Below are positions 1 to 8,985 of a stretch of DNA of 64,000 bases, piece by piece (the first letter of the stretch is position 1; each line of letters begins with the position of its first letter). Under the pieces are notes generated by a model. That model worked only from the letters and a program-made list of their open reading frames with translations. It ran no database searches and was not told the origin of the DNA. Both the position numbers and the translations under genes were made by a program. Source of the DNA: Gaetbulibacter saemankumensis DSM 17032 (lineage in GTDB: Bacteria; Bacteroidota; Bacteroidia; Flavobacteriales; Flavobacteriaceae); assembly GCF_000425645.1 (NCBI RefSeq), contig NZ_KE384430.1, positions 372,001 through 436,000 of the forward strand, in the 5' to 3' direction.

Positions 1-399
1 TTCTGGAATTTGATCCCGCATATTCAAGGCTTTAAAAACAATTTGCGAAGAAATATTATATGGATAATTACCAATAATAGCTAAAGGCTCGTGGTGAAAC
101 ACCTCATTTAAATCGTACTTTAGAAAGTCACGCTCGATAATTCGAGGTGCCAGATTTAAGTAATTTGCCTGAAGATACTCTACCGATTCGGTATCAATTT
201 CTATAACATAGGTCGTTATATCCTTTTTAAGCAAATATTTAGTGAGCACTCCCATTCCAGGACCAATTTCTAGAACATTTTTGTACCCGTTTAAACTAAG
301 GGTATCTGCAATGCGTTTTGCTACCGATTCGTCATTTAAAAAATGCTGCCCCAGATGCTTTTTCGCTTTTACCTGATGTTGATTTGAGTTATTTGCCAC
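1..399 (-). CDS. rsmA (ksgA): 16S rRNA (adenine1518-N6/adenine1519-N6)-dimethyltransferase, C-terminus outside the window
   Basis: This enzyme uses SAM to dimethylate two adjacent adenines in the 3' terminal hairpin of 16S rRNA, late in small-subunit assembly. The first 133 residues are visible. The family opening HLGQHFLND is at residues 15-23, the SAM-binding motif EIGPG at about 44-48 and the catalytic NxPY motif (NYPYNISS) at 111-118. The start is a GTG at 399: an in-frame stop lies about 30 bases upstream and no in-frame ATG lies between. The gene is cut at the left edge, so its C-terminal domain is not seen. It follows the DUF4286 gene on the same strand after 93 bp, but a hairpin over the end of that gene suggests separate transcription. 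Identification is secure. Confidence 0.93.
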   Translation of the reverse strand, partial: MANNSNQHQVKAKKHLGQHFLNDESVAKRIADTLSLNGYKNVLEIGPGMGVLTKYLLKKDITTYVIEIDTESVEYLQANYLNLAPRIIERDFLKYDLNEVFHHEPLAIIGNYPYNISSQIVFKALNMRDQIPE

Positions 400-479
400 G
401 TTTAAGGATATTAGCTTAAAATGCCGTTAATTGCGAATATATAAAATATTACGGCCAATTGGCTTTAAGGGTTATTAAT

Positions 480-505
480 AAAATAGCCAGGATTATTCTG
501 GCTTA
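480..505 (-). terminator. Putative rho-independent terminator overlapping a stop codon
   Basis: An AGCCAG/CTGGCT stem with a 7-nt loop lies at 485-503. On the minus strand it is followed by a T-rich run (ATTTTATTAA). It overlaps the last codons and stop of the DUF4286 gene. The U-tract is imperfect, so efficiency is uncertain. Confidence 0.5.
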
Positions 506-825
506 TTAAAACTTACAGAATACTCATCGATAATTTGAAGCTCGGTTCTAAAAGAGAGTACTTTATCTGCAAATCGTTTTAAACCTTCATTTCTTAATCG
601 ATCGGCATCTTCTTTATAATAGGCGTCTAAGGATTCGCGTGAATTGGTTTTGTATTGCACCGAATAGGTAACACCTCCCATTTCTTCTTCTACCAAAACT
701 CTTGTAAGTGTAGCCTTTTCGAACTTTCCTGTTGATAATACTTGTGGGATATGTTCTTTAATCCACTCTAACCATTCTTCATGAATAGACTCATCTATGT
801 TTAGAGTAACGTTATATATGTACAT
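493..825 (-). CDS. DUF4286 family protein
   Basis: This is a 110-residue soluble protein of the DUF4286 family, which is small, single-domain, common in Bacteroidota and without an established function. It has no signal peptide or membrane segment. The MYIYNVTLNID opening, the central GGVTYSVQYK strand and the tail (FRTELQIIDEY) are typical of the family, which is predicted to be an alpha/beta ferredoxin-like (dimeric alpha-beta barrel) fold. It starts 2 bases after the stop of the GNAT gene, so it is the third gene of the TPR-GNAT-DUF4286 operon. A hairpin overlapping its stop codon probably ends the transcript. The family assignment is from recognised sequence; nothing in the context gives it a role beyond proximity to ksgA. 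Confidence 0.82.
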   Translation of the reverse strand: MYIYNVTLNIDESIHEEWLEWIKEHIPQVLSTGKFEKATLTRVLVEEEMGGVTYSVQYKTNSRESLDAYYKEDADRLRNEGLKRFADKVLSFRTELQIIDEYSVSFNKPE

Positions 826-827
826 AA

Positions 828-1337
828 TTATAATATTTTTGCAAATAACAAGAGTTCTTCGTCATCTTCAAAAGGTTTAACTCTTTTTTCATACTCCAAA
901 CCCAGTTTTTCAAGCAATTTAATGGATTTTGCATTTATTGGGAGGGTAATAGCAACAAGTCTGTTTATATTAAATTCCTTCTTAGCTAACTCAATTACTG
1001 CTTGTGACGACTCATAACCAAAGCCTTTCCCCTCATATTCTGGCAACATAGCAAACCCAATATCGACATCTTCTAGCACTTCACGTTTTACTAAACCGCA
1101 AGTTCCAATAGCTATATTATCCGCCGACTTTAAAAGTAATTTATAAAAGCCAAAGCCTTTATCCTCATAACTTTTAATAGGCCCATCTAAAAGATATTGC
1201 TTAGCATCTTCTAAAGAATATACCTGTCGATCTCCAATATATTTTAACCAATTTGGTGTATTTACAAGTTTCAAAAAAAAAGCGGCATCGTCTGGAGTTA
1301 ACTTTTCTAAAATGAGTCGTTCGGTTTCTGCTACCAT
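828..1337 (-). CDS. GNAT family N-acetyltransferase (RimJ/RimL-like)
   Basis: This 169-residue protein is a single GNAT domain that transfers an acetyl group from acetyl-CoA to an amine. The acetyl-CoA pyrophosphate loop (EGKGFG) is at residues 102-107, after the strand DIGFAMLP, and the C-terminal part NAKSIKLLEKLGLEYE is the usual motif B region. It resembles the RimJ/RimL branch, which acetylates protein N-termini or small molecules; the actual substrate cannot be told. The gene lies 5 bp after the TPR gene and 2 bp before the DUF4286 gene, so the three are almost certainly co-transcribed on the minus strand. Length is normal for the family. Confidence 0.85.
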   Translation of the reverse strand: MVAETERLILEKLTPDDAAFFLKLVNTPNWLKYIGDRQVYSLEDAKQYLLDGPIKSYEDKGFGFYKLLLKSADNIAIGTCGLVKREVLEDVDIGFAMLPEYEGKGFGYESSQAVIELAKKEFNINRLVAITLPINAKSIKLLEKLGLEYEKRVKPFEDDEELLLFAKIL

Positions 1338-1342
1338 ATCTG

Positions 1343-3118
1343 CTAATTTATTGAATCACCACGCAGAGCCCGATAGCGTTTTCTGGCTTCAACAAAGAAA
1401 ATACTATCCGCATAACTAAATATAATTTGCTCGTATAAAGGTTTAGCCAAGTCCGGTTGATCTAATTCCCGCTCATAAATTTCAGCTAAAAAAAAGTAAG
1501 CATCATCAGCCAAAATGCCATCAGGATAGTTTTCTATAATGGCCTCATAATTTGTTACAGCTTTATTGAACTCCGATTTTTCTACAAACAATTTAGCCTG
1601 CTTAAATAAGGCCTGAGGTATTATTAGTTCGGTTTTATGATAGTCTATAATAGTATCGAGTAATCTTAAAGCCTCTTCCTTTTTATTCTGAAATTCTAAC
1701 AAATCGGCCTTCGCATAAAGTTTCAATGCCGTTTGAAGTGAATCGCCATATTTATTATCGGTAATCAGTAATTTTAAATCCAAAGCATCGTTAGCGATCA
1801 ACTGAGAAGTAGACGATTTTAATATTTTTAACTGAGATTCCGCCCATTTAAAATCCCCTTTATAATAACTTGCTCTTGCAACTTTAAACCGGGCCTCCTG
1901 AGAAATGGTACTGTTTTTCAGATTCCTTTGAATCTGTGTATAATAAATAAGTGCCTGACTAAACCGTTCCTGTAACACTAAAATATCTCCCAGTTCTAAT
2001 TTTACTTCTGCTTTTTGCAAAGACGATAACGATAAATTAAGTGTGTCTTCTAAAAATGATGTTGCCTTCTTAGAATCGTTTCTGTAAAAAGCCAAAAAAT
2101 GAGCATAGGCAATTTGAAGTTTAAGGGTTTGAGGATTCTTACCAAACTCTACAAACAAATTCTGATACTTACTATCAATAACTTCATATGCATCTTTAGA
2201 ACTATTTTTTGTTTCTATATCTAATAAGTAAAAATGGGCATGTAACAATACATCAAGTTCTTGCGAGGTTTCAATTAGGAATTGAAAAATAGACTTCGCC
2301 ATATCGTCTTCTCCTTCATTTAAAGCTATTAATGCCAGTTCCTCAATTCTATTTAAACTCTCCGGCTGTCTTCTATAAATAGCCTTTTCTTGAATAAATG
2401 CCTTATTAAAATCTTTTTGCTGAATAAACAACCAACTCAACAATTCATTCCATAATAACTTGGGCTCAACTTGTAATTTCTTGAGTAATATTTTCTTTAA
2501 TAGCTGGTTGTTCACGTTGTCGCCATTTTCACTTATAAATTCATTAATAGAACGTTTTATTGTGGATAATGCAATAGGATTTAACTCGGCAAACTCAACA
2601 TAACGTGTAAACATTTTTTCGATATTACCTTGTTCTCCAAACAACTTAGCTAATTGAAGGTTAAAATTATAATCGGGGTTTAACAGCATAGCCTTCTCAT
2701 AGGCCACAATGGTTTCATCTAATAACGAATGATTTTGAAACGTTTTAGCCACCGAGAAGACATTGCTTGGTTTATCATCAATGCTTTTTAATGCCTGCTG
2801 ATAGTAAGTATTTGCCTGTTCCGAATTATTTTTAAGCTGGTAATTATAGCCTAATTCTACCATAAAAGCAGGATAATTTATTCTTGCCATCAAGTTCAAC
2901 AAAAATTCTTCAGCTTCATCATACTGCTCTAACTGCTGATACGTGGCAATAACCTGATAGATATAGTTTATGTTGGAGGGCGACTGGGCGTACAACCGTT
3001 TATACTCATACAACGCCTTCTCGAAATCACCATTTTTAAAATACTCTGTTGCCAGCGCCTCATTTTGCGCATAAACCGACACCCCAATCAACATTAATAG
3101 AATAAAGACTAATCTCAT
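1343..3118 (-). CDS. Exported tetratricopeptide repeat protein
   Basis: This is a 591-residue protein with a clear N-terminal signal peptide (hydrophobic residues 2-15, likely cleavage after VYA near residue 17). Helical TPR-type repeats follow along the entire length, for example ATEYFKNGDFEKALYEYKRL near the N-terminus and a YADSIFFVEARKRYRALRG tail. No enzymatic motif is visible. TPR proteins of this kind act as periplasmic or outer-membrane scaffolds for protein partners; the partner here is unknown. It is the first gene of a minus-strand operon with a GNAT acetyltransferase and a DUF4286 protein. A strong terminator immediately upstream (3165-3190) isolates it from serS, so its promoter must lie in the short stretch 3119-3164, where I see no exact TANNTTTG box. 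Confidence 0.8.
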   Translation of the reverse strand: MRLVFILLMLIGVSVYAQNEALATEYFKNGDFEKALYEYKRLYAQSPSNINYIYQVIATYQQLEQYDEAEEFLLNLMARINYPAFMVELGYNYQLKNNSEQANTYYQQALKSIDDKPSNVFSVAKTFQNHSLLDETIVAYEKAMLLNPDYNFNLQLAKLFGEQGNIEKMFTRYVEFAELNPIALSTIKRSINEFISENGDNVNNQLLKKILLKKLQVEPKLLWNELLSWLFIQQKDFNKAFIQEKAIYRRQPESLNRIEELALIALNEGEDDMAKSIFQFLIETSQELDVLLHAHFYLLDIETKNSSKDAYEVIDSKYQNLFVEFGKNPQTLKLQIAYAHFLAFYRNDSKKATSFLEDTLNLSLSSLQKAEVKLELGDILVLQERFSQALIYYTQIQRNLKNSTISQEARFKVARASYYKGDFKWAESQLKILKSSTSQLIANDALDLKLLITDNKYGDSLQTALKLYAKADLLEFQNKKEEALRLLDTIIDYHKTELIIPQALFKQAKLFVEKSEFNKAVTNYEAIIENYPDGILADDAYFFLAEIYERELDQPDLAKPLYEQIIFSYADSIFFVEARKRYRALRGDSIN

Positions 3119-3164
3119 AATGTAAATATAATAAATGCTCTGAGGAGATATTGCAATGACAGTA

Positions 3165-3190
3165 TAAAAAAGCCCGAAAAAATTCGGGCC
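3165..3190 (-). terminator. Rho-independent terminator (minus strand)
   Basis: A GCCCGAA/TTCGGGC stem (3172-3189) is followed on the minus strand by six T. It ends transcription coming from serS and the small ORF at 3338-3463. Confidence 0.85.
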
Positions 3191-3337
3191 TTAACCAACC
3201 AAAAATAAATGTTTCATTATTAACCGCTAAAATTAAAAACGATGTAATATTTGATTGGGGACAATCTTAAACACCCACAACTGTGCGAGTTTTAAAATTT
3301 CAATAAAACTTTACAACTTAAAAACTAAAGGAGTTCA

Positions 3338-3463
3338 TTAATCATTACTCACAACGGCAATCGTATTGTTTTCAGATTTAAAAAATTCAAAGTCTGAAAA
3401 TAACACTTTACTTGCGAAAAAAATTAATGTAACCAAAATTACAAGGCGCTTAATATTTTTCAT
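3338..3463 (-). CDS. Possible 41-residue peptide with hydrophobic N-terminus
   Basis: An ATG-initiated ORF of 41 codons encodes MKNIKRLVILVTLIFFAS followed by a short polar tail ending in VVSND. The basic start plus a 12-residue hydrophobic core looks like a signal or single membrane segment. It fills part of an otherwise empty 500-bp gap, has the same strand as serS (170 bp upstream), and is followed after about 150 bp by a strong terminator, as expected for a real small transcript. I recognise no family. No ribosome-binding site stands out, which is normal in this phylum. The remaining gap (3464-3632) is AT-rich and shows nothing else. Treat as tentative. Confidence 0.4.
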   Translation of the reverse strand: MKNIKRLVILVTLIFFASKVLFSDFEFFKSENNTIAVVSND

Positions 3464-3632
3464 GGTTAGCAGGTTAAATAGATTTGGTACCTCTAACTTC
3501 CTGAAATAAAATTAATTTTCAAAAGAAACTGACAGAAAATCGTTAAAAAACGTATTTTACCAACACTTTATCGATTAAAAAACAAAAACCATACAACATC
3601 TGTAGGTTTTTACATATATATTTAAAAATGTT

Positions 3633-4904
3633 TTAATCTATAATTTTGAATCCAGTATAAGGCTGAAGAACTTCTGGGATTACGATTCCATCTTTAGTTT
3701 GATAATTCTCCAGAATACCCGCTAGTACTCTTGGCAATGCCAACGAACTACCATTTAACGTATGCGCCAACTCATTTTTACCTTCATTATTTTTAAAACG
3801 CAACTTTAATCGATTTGCCTGGAAGGTTTCAAAATTAGACACTGAAGAAATTTCTAACCATCGATCCTGTGCCGTTGAAAATACTTCGAAATCGTAAGTT
3901 AGAGCCGAAGTAAAACCTAAATCGCCACCACATAGCCTTAATATTCTATAAGGTAATTTTAGTTCTTGAAGTATCGATTTTACGTGCTCAACCATACCAT
4001 CCAAAGCGTCATAAGATTTACTCGGATGCTCAACACGTAAAATTTCAACTTTGTCAAACTGGTGTAACCTATTTAAACCACGTACATGAGCACCATAACT
4101 TCCAGCTTCCCTACGGAAACATGGCGTATAACCTGTAATACCAATAGGCAAATCAGTTTCGTTTAAAACAACATCTCTAAAGATATTTGTTCCCGGAACC
4201 TCAGCCGTTGGTATTAAATATAAATTATCGGCCGTAACATGGTACATCTGACCTTCTTTATCTGGCAACTGTCCCGTACCGAAGCCTGAGGCTTCATTAA
4301 CTAGATGTGGCAACTGATATTCCTTATATCCAGCCTCCGTATTTTTATCCAAAAAATAAGCAATTAAAGCTCGCTGTAAACGCGCTCCCTTACCTTTGTA
4401 AACCGGAAAACCAGCACCAGTAATTTTATTACCCAATTCGAAATCAATGATATCATATTTCTTCGCTAATTCCCAATGTGGTAGGGCATCGCTATCCAAC
4501 TCAGGAATATCTCCTTCACGATAAACCTCTTCGTTATCGGCATCTGTGCCACCTTTTGGAACGATGTCATTTGGCACATTAGGCACCTTGTAAAGCAATT
4601 CATTAAGTTCGTTTGCTTTATTATTTAAGGCTTCTGTAAGCTCTTTTGAAGATTCTTTAAGCTCACTGGTCCTTGCTTTAAGTTCATTCGCTTTTTGAAC
4701 CTCACCAGATTTAAACAAATTACCGATTTCTTTGGATAGAGTATTGGATTCAGCTAAAGTGTTATCTAATTCTGCCTGAATTCGACGTCTGTCTTCATCA
4801 AAAGCAATAATATTATTTATCATTTCGGCAGCATCAATATTTCGTTTTGCTAACCTTTCAATAACCAAATCTTTATTTTCTCTAATAAAAGGGACCTGTA
4901 ACAT
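3633..4904 (-). CDS. serS: Seryl-tRNA synthetase
   Basis: This cytoplasmic class II aminoacyl-tRNA synthetase charges tRNA-Ser (and tRNA-Sec where present) with serine using ATP. The 423-residue length is normal. Residues 1-110 form the N-terminal antiparallel coiled coil that reaches the long variable arm of the tRNA. The serine-binding TAE motif is at 233-235, motif 2 (FRREAGSYG and onward) at 263-287 and motif 3 (NGSSLALPRVLAGILENYQ) at 384-402. It has its own promoter-like TAAATTTG box 20 bp upstream, inside the short gap after ribF. The nearest terminator is beyond the small ORF downstream, so the two may share a transcript. Confidence 0.97.
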   Translation of the reverse strand: MLQVPFIRENKDLVIERLAKRNIDAAEMINNIIAFDEDRRRIQAELDNTLAESNTLSKEIGNLFKSGEVQKANELKARTSELKESSKELTEALNNKANELNELLYKVPNVPNDIVPKGGTDADNEEVYREGDIPELDSDALPHWELAKKYDIIDFELGNKITGAGFPVYKGKGARLQRALIAYFLDKNTEAGYKEYQLPHLVNEASGFGTGQLPDKEGQMYHVTADNLYLIPTAEVPGTNIFRDVVLNETDLPIGITGYTPCFRREAGSYGAHVRGLNRLHQFDKVEILRVEHPSKSYDALDGMVEHVKSILQELKLPYRILRLCGGDLGFTSALTYDFEVFSTAQDRWLEISSVSNFETFQANRLKLRFKNNEGKNELAHTLNGSSLALPRVLAGILENYQTKDGIVIPEVLQPYTGFKIID

Positions 4905-4923
4905 GTCTTTAAAATTTAAGGGA

Positions 4924-4931
4924 CAAATTTA
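4924..4931 (-). promoter_or_regulatory. Promoter -7 element for serS
   Basis: TAAATTTG on the minus strand matches the Bacteroidota TANNTTTG box and lies 20 bp before the serS ATG. No convincing TTG (-33) is seen at 19 nt spacing. Confidence 0.5.
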
Positions 4932-4977
4932 ATGAATTACACCAATACTTAAGCTGCTTTTAAGCCTAAAATCTTAG

Positions 4978-5910
4978 TTATTTCTTATGTGATTCTATAA
5001 ACTTCATCGAGGCTTCTTTATCTTTTTGAAGTTGTTTTTTTAAAGCATCGACCGACTCAAATTTTTGCTCATCCCGAATACGATGTAACAATTCTATTTG
5101 AATACGTTGATCGTAAAGATTCTCATTAAAATTAAAAAAATGTACCTCAATACTTTCACGATTTCCCGCTACCGTTGGGTTGGTTCCAATATTCATCATA
5201 CCATAAACCAAATCATCATTTATATAGGCCCTAACAACATATGAGCCATGTTTTGGTACAAGTTTATAATCATCTTCAATTTTAATATTGGCCGTTGGAT
5301 AATCTAATTGCCTACCCAATGCCTTACCTTTAATAACCTTACCAGAAAGACAGAAGTTATACCCTAAGTAAGCGTTAGCCTTATCTATATCACCATCGCT
5401 TAAAGCCGCTCGAATTTTAGTTGAACTAACAGCCACATCATCAATATCCTGAGCGGAAATCTCCTCAACATCAAAGCCATAGGTTTCTCCATAAGCTTTT
5501 AAATCATTAATATCAGCATTTCGATTTCGGCCAAATCTGTGATCATAACCGATGATTACTTTTTTTGCTTTTAACGTCTCCACCAAAATTTGTTTTACAA
5601 AATCTTCGGCCGAAAGCCTTGAAAATTCTTGAGTAAACTCTTTTACCACCAAACAATCCAATCCGGAATCTTCTAAAATTTTACGTCGCTCGCTTATCGT
5701 ATTAATAAGTTTTATACCCGAATCTTTTTGCAAAACCATGCGCGGATGGGGGAAAAAAGTTAAAATTACTGACTTTAACCCAGATTGTTTTGCGGTATTA
5801 ATTAAGCGTTTAATTATTTTTTGATGACCTATATGAACACCATCGAAAGTTCCTATAGTAACTACAGTACCTACTATTGATTCGTTGTTAAACGTATGGC
5901 AAATTTTCAA
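4978..5910 (-). CDS. ribF: Bifunctional riboflavin kinase / FAD synthetase
   Basis: This enzyme phosphorylates riboflavin to FMN and adenylylates FMN to FAD in the cytoplasm. The 310-residue protein has the N-terminal nucleotidyltransferase domain (GTFDGVHIGH at 20-29, the HxGH-type ATP site, and a SSTKIRAAL segment near 167) and the C-terminal flavokinase domain (GKALGRQLDYPTANI, carrying the PTAN motif, near residue 207). Length and order of domains are those of standard bacterial RibF. It is transcribed away from the metallopeptidase gene, with a TATCTTTG box 44 bp upstream. No FMN riboswitch is seen in the leader. Confidence 0.96.
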   Translation of the reverse strand: MKICHTFNNESIVGTVVTIGTFDGVHIGHQKIIKRLINTAKQSGLKSVILTFFPHPRMVLQKDSGIKLINTISERRKILEDSGLDCLVVKEFTQEFSRLSAEDFVKQILVETLKAKKVIIGYDHRFGRNRNADINDLKAYGETYGFDVEEISAQDIDDVAVSSTKIRAALSDGDIDKANAYLGYNFCLSGKVIKGKALGRQLDYPTANIKIEDDYKLVPKHGSYVVRAYINDDLVYGMMNIGTNPTVAGNRESIEVHFFNFNENLYDQRIQIELLHRIRDEQKFESVDALKKQLQKDKEASMKFIESHKK

Positions 5911-5953
5911 GCTAAAAAGTTTTGCGTAAAATTAATTATAAAAGCTGTAACCG

Positions 5954-5961
5954 CAAAGATA
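5954..5961 (-). promoter_or_regulatory. Promoter -7 element for ribF
   Basis: TATCTTTG on the minus strand, 44 bp before the ribF start. The rest of the 293-bp gap between ribF and the divergent metallopeptidase gene (5911-6203) is AT-rich, with no other structure that I can see. Confidence 0.45.
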
Positions 5962-6203
5962 GATACCAATTAACCAAGTTAAATACTAGGTGAATATCCG
6001 TAATAAAATATGATTTCAAAATGCAGATTGATTATTAAATTCACACACCATTTGAAATAATTAGGCGAACATCATTAAAATCAAAATTCTCCTACACCTG
6101 GTAGCATCTATCTAAAAATAATATCATTTTTTTGTAATTGATAATTTTAGAAGCTATTTTTATTAAATTATTGCATTACCAAAAACAAACCAAGTTGCTA
6201 TAA

Positions 6204-8945
6204 ATGAAATTGATCACCCCCCTTCACACTGCATTTTTTTTCATATTTACGATGTCAATTTTCATTGCTTCGGCACAAAGCAACAATCCGCTTTGGATCA
6301 AAATATCGAAATCATCTGCGATGCAGGGAAAAGCCGCAACTGGGAAACATAAAATAATTGAAGAATCCAATTACTACGAATTAAACACTGAAAACATGCG
6401 TAGTATTCTAGCAAATGCAGCCAACCTCAAAAACCCATCAACCTCAAACATAATAATAAGTGTTCCAAATACTCAAGACGACTTCGAGCCTTTTAGAATA
6501 GTTGAATCGTCAATTTTAGAACCTACTTTTCAAGCAAGCTTTCCAAATATTCGAACTTATGAGGGTGAAAGTATTAAAAATCCAGGAACGAAGATTCGAC
6601 TTAGCATGACTCCTAAGGGTTTACATTCTATGATCATGTATGCTAACAAAAGTACTGAATTTATTGACCCTGTTTCTTACGGCGGAAAAAACTACGTGGT
6701 TTATAAAAAAACTGATTTAAAAAATTTCACAAAAGATTTTACCTGTCATTTTATTGATAATCCATCTGCTTCTAAAAATCAATTATCAAATAAATCATCT
6801 AGCGCAATGAATGCCAACGACGGCATTCTACGCTCTTACGATTTAGCTTTGGCATGCACTCAAGAATATGCTAACTACCACATAAATGCCAATGGATATA
6901 ATGGCGGAAATATAGATATAAAAAAAGACATTGTTATTGCTGCTATGGCTGTAACGATGAATCGTGTTAATGGAATTTTTAAAAGAGATTTGTCGATTGA
7001 AATAATTATGATTAACAACCGCGACATAATTTTTCTTTCAGAACCAGATGGTTATGATAATACTGCTTCAAACGCCATGCTAGACCAAAACCAATCTATT
7101 ATTGACACTGCCATTGGCTCTGCAAATTACGATATTGGACATTTATTTAGCACCAGTTTTGGAGGCATCGCTATGCTAAATTCACCATGTAACAACAACA
7201 ATAAAGCTAAAGGAATCACGGGCTTAGAAAATCCCGTAGGTGATGTATTCGATGTAGAATTTGTTGCCCACGAAATGGGGCACCAATTTGGGGCGCCACA
7301 TACCTGGAGTGCTGATAGCGGCAGTTGTGATCCAGCCTCCGAATGGTCTGCTTCAAATGCTTATGAGCCTGGAAGCGGAAGTACTATTATGAGTTATGCA
7401 GGATTATGCACTCCAGAAAATGTTCAAACAAATGGCGATGATTATTTTCATCAAAAGAGCATCCAGATGATATGGACTAATATTACAGGAGGAACAAGTA
7501 GTGTATGCGACACCGAAACAGCTACAGGAAATACAGCACCAACAGCTAATGCGGGCAACAACTACAGCATTCCTGTTTCCACGCCTTATAAATTAACAGG
7601 TTCTTCTATGGATGCTGATGGTACCGGCTCTCATACTTATACCTGGGAACAGTTTGATTTAGCTCCAAGCCAAGGCAGTATTTCAGAAAGCAACACCTCA
7701 GGTCCTTTAGTGAGATCGTACCCGCCAAGCTCCAGTCCCGTAAGATATATTCCAAATCTAGAGGATTTGGCTACCTCAAACGGATCGACTACCTGGGAAA
7801 AATTAGCTTCAGTTAATCGAAGTATGAATTTTCAATTTACGGTTAGAGATAATGATTCCAGAGGCGGACAAACTGATGCCGACGGTATGGTAATTTCAAT
7901 CGTAAATTCCAACGGCCCTTTTCAAGTGACTTCTCAAAACGATGCCACATTAAGTTACCCGAAAGGCAGCACGCAAACCATAACTTGGGATGTTGCCAAT
8001 ACAGATTTAAATCCTATTAATACATCACAAGTAAATATAAGATTATCAACCGATGGCGGATTAACCTACCCAACCCTTTTAACTACAACTGCCAACGATG
8101 GTAGTGCCGATGTCACCTTTCCTGCTAATATTGCTGCTCCTTATTGCAGAATTATGGTTGAAGCGGACCCTTCGGAAAATATTTTCTTTGCTATAAATAA
8201 AGAAAATTTTGCTCTTGGATATACTATATCAACCACTTGTACAGTTTATGAGGGTGGCAGTAATTTACCACTCCCTATTACTGATAACAGTACCGAATTT
8301 AGCACGAGTACCATAGCTGTATCTGAATCTACTACTATAAGCGATATAAATGTTTCTGTCGATATTAATCATACCTATAAAGGTGATTTACAAATTACTT
8401 TGTTAAGTCCACAGAACTCTCAAACCAATTTATTAACAGCAGGGTATTGTGGGGCCGGTAGTTTAAATATCACTTTTGATGACGATGCCAATACTTTAGA
8501 TTGTAATAATTCTGAAAATAACGAAACCTACAAACCGGTAAACCCTCTTAGTATTTTCAATGGCGAAAATCCTTCCGGAAATTGGACTCTTGGTATTGTA
8601 GACTTAGCGGCAGAAGACACTGGAACCCTTGAATCTTGGTCCATAAAATTATGTACGACAACCATTTCACTATCAAACACTACTTTTGAGAATACTCAAA
8701 AAGATTTAAAAGTATTTCCTAACCCTAATCATGGGGAGTTTACAGTTACTTTTAAAAACAGTAAAGCCAGTAATGTTAATTTAGAAATTTTTGATTTAAG
8801 AGGACGCTTAATATATATAGAGCAATATACAGACGTCATTGATTTTAATGAATCCATAAACCTTAATCATTTACAATCCGGAATGTATATTTTAAATATT
8901 AGTGATGGACCAAGAAATTCGACTAAAAAAATAATTATAGAATAA
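6204..8945 (+). CDS. Secreted reprolysin-like zinc metallopeptidase with P domain and T9SS sorting domain
   Basis: This is a 913-residue extracellular protease. A signal peptide (hydrophobic to about residue 20, cleavage near ASA-Q) leads into a propeptide-like region. The metzincin catalytic motif HEMGHQFGAPH is at residues 356-366 (three zinc-binding His plus Glu357), followed by the Met-turn-like STIMSYAG near 396. A domain of uncertain, probably Ig-like type spans about 440-680. A proprotein-convertase P domain follows (about 685-825, ending GNWTLGIVDLAAEDTGTLES). The last about 75 residues are a type A T9SS C-terminal domain (VFPNPNHGEF, then LQSGMYIL and a basic end KKIIIE). By family knowledge it crosses the inner membrane by Sec and the outer membrane by the type IX system. 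Substrate is unknown; such enzymes digest environmental protein. It is a single-gene unit bounded by a terminator. Confidence 0.92.
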   Translation: MKLITPLHTAFFFIFTMSIFIASAQSNNPLWIKISKSSAMQGKAATGKHKIIEESNYYELNTENMRSILANAANLKNPSTSNIIISVPNTQDDFEPFRIVESSILEPTFQASFPNIRTYEGESIKNPGTKIRLSMTPKGLHSMIMYANKSTEFIDPVSYGGKNYVVYKKTDLKNFTKDFTCHFIDNPSASKNQLSNKSSSAMNANDGILRSYDLALACTQEYANYHINANGYNGGNIDIKKDIVIAAMAVTMNRVNGIFKRDLSIEIIMINNRDIIFLSEPDGYDNTASNAMLDQNQSIIDTAIGSANYDIGHLFSTSFGGIAMLNSPCNNNNKAKGITGLENPVGDVFDVEFVAHEMGHQFGAPHTWSADSGSCDPASEWSASNAYEPGSGSTIMSYAGLCTPENVQTNGDDYFHQKSIQMIWTNITGGTSSVCDTETATGNTAPTANAGNNYSIPVSTPYKLTGSSMDADGTGSHTYTWEQFDLAPSQGSISESNTSGPLVRSYPPSSSPVRYIPNLEDLATSNGSTTWEKLASVNRSMNFQFTVRDNDSRGGQTDADGMVISIVNSNGPFQVTSQNDATLSYPKGSTQTITWDVANTDLNPINTSQVNIRLSTDGGLTYPTLLTTTANDGSADVTFPANIAAPYCRIMVEADPSENIFFAINKENFALGYTISTTCTVYEGGSNLPLPITDNSTEFSTSTIAVSESTTISDINVSVDINHTYKGDLQITLLSPQNSQTNLLTAGYCGAGSLNITFDDDANTLDCNNSENNETYKPVNPLSIFNGENPSGNWTLGIVDLAAEDTGTLESWSIKLCTTTISLSNTTFENTQKDLKVFPNPNHGEFTVTFKNSKASNVNLEIFDLRGRLIYIEQYTDVIDFNESINLNHLQSGMYILNISDGPRNSTKKIIIE

Positions 8946-8951
8946 TAAAAA

Positions 8952-8985
8952 AGGAGGACCTAAAACCCTCCTCATTTATTTTCCA
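8952..8985. terminator. Bidirectional rho-independent terminator
   Basis: The AGGAGG/CCTCCT stem (8952-8972) has a T-rich tail on the plus strand and six T on the minus strand. It lies between the convergent metallopeptidase and pth genes and overlaps the pth stop region. Confidence 0.75.

Noticed and set aside
3119-3632. Riboswitch or attenuator upstream of the TPR gene or after serS
   Set aside because: The only strong hairpin is a plain terminator; no known aptamer features were seen.
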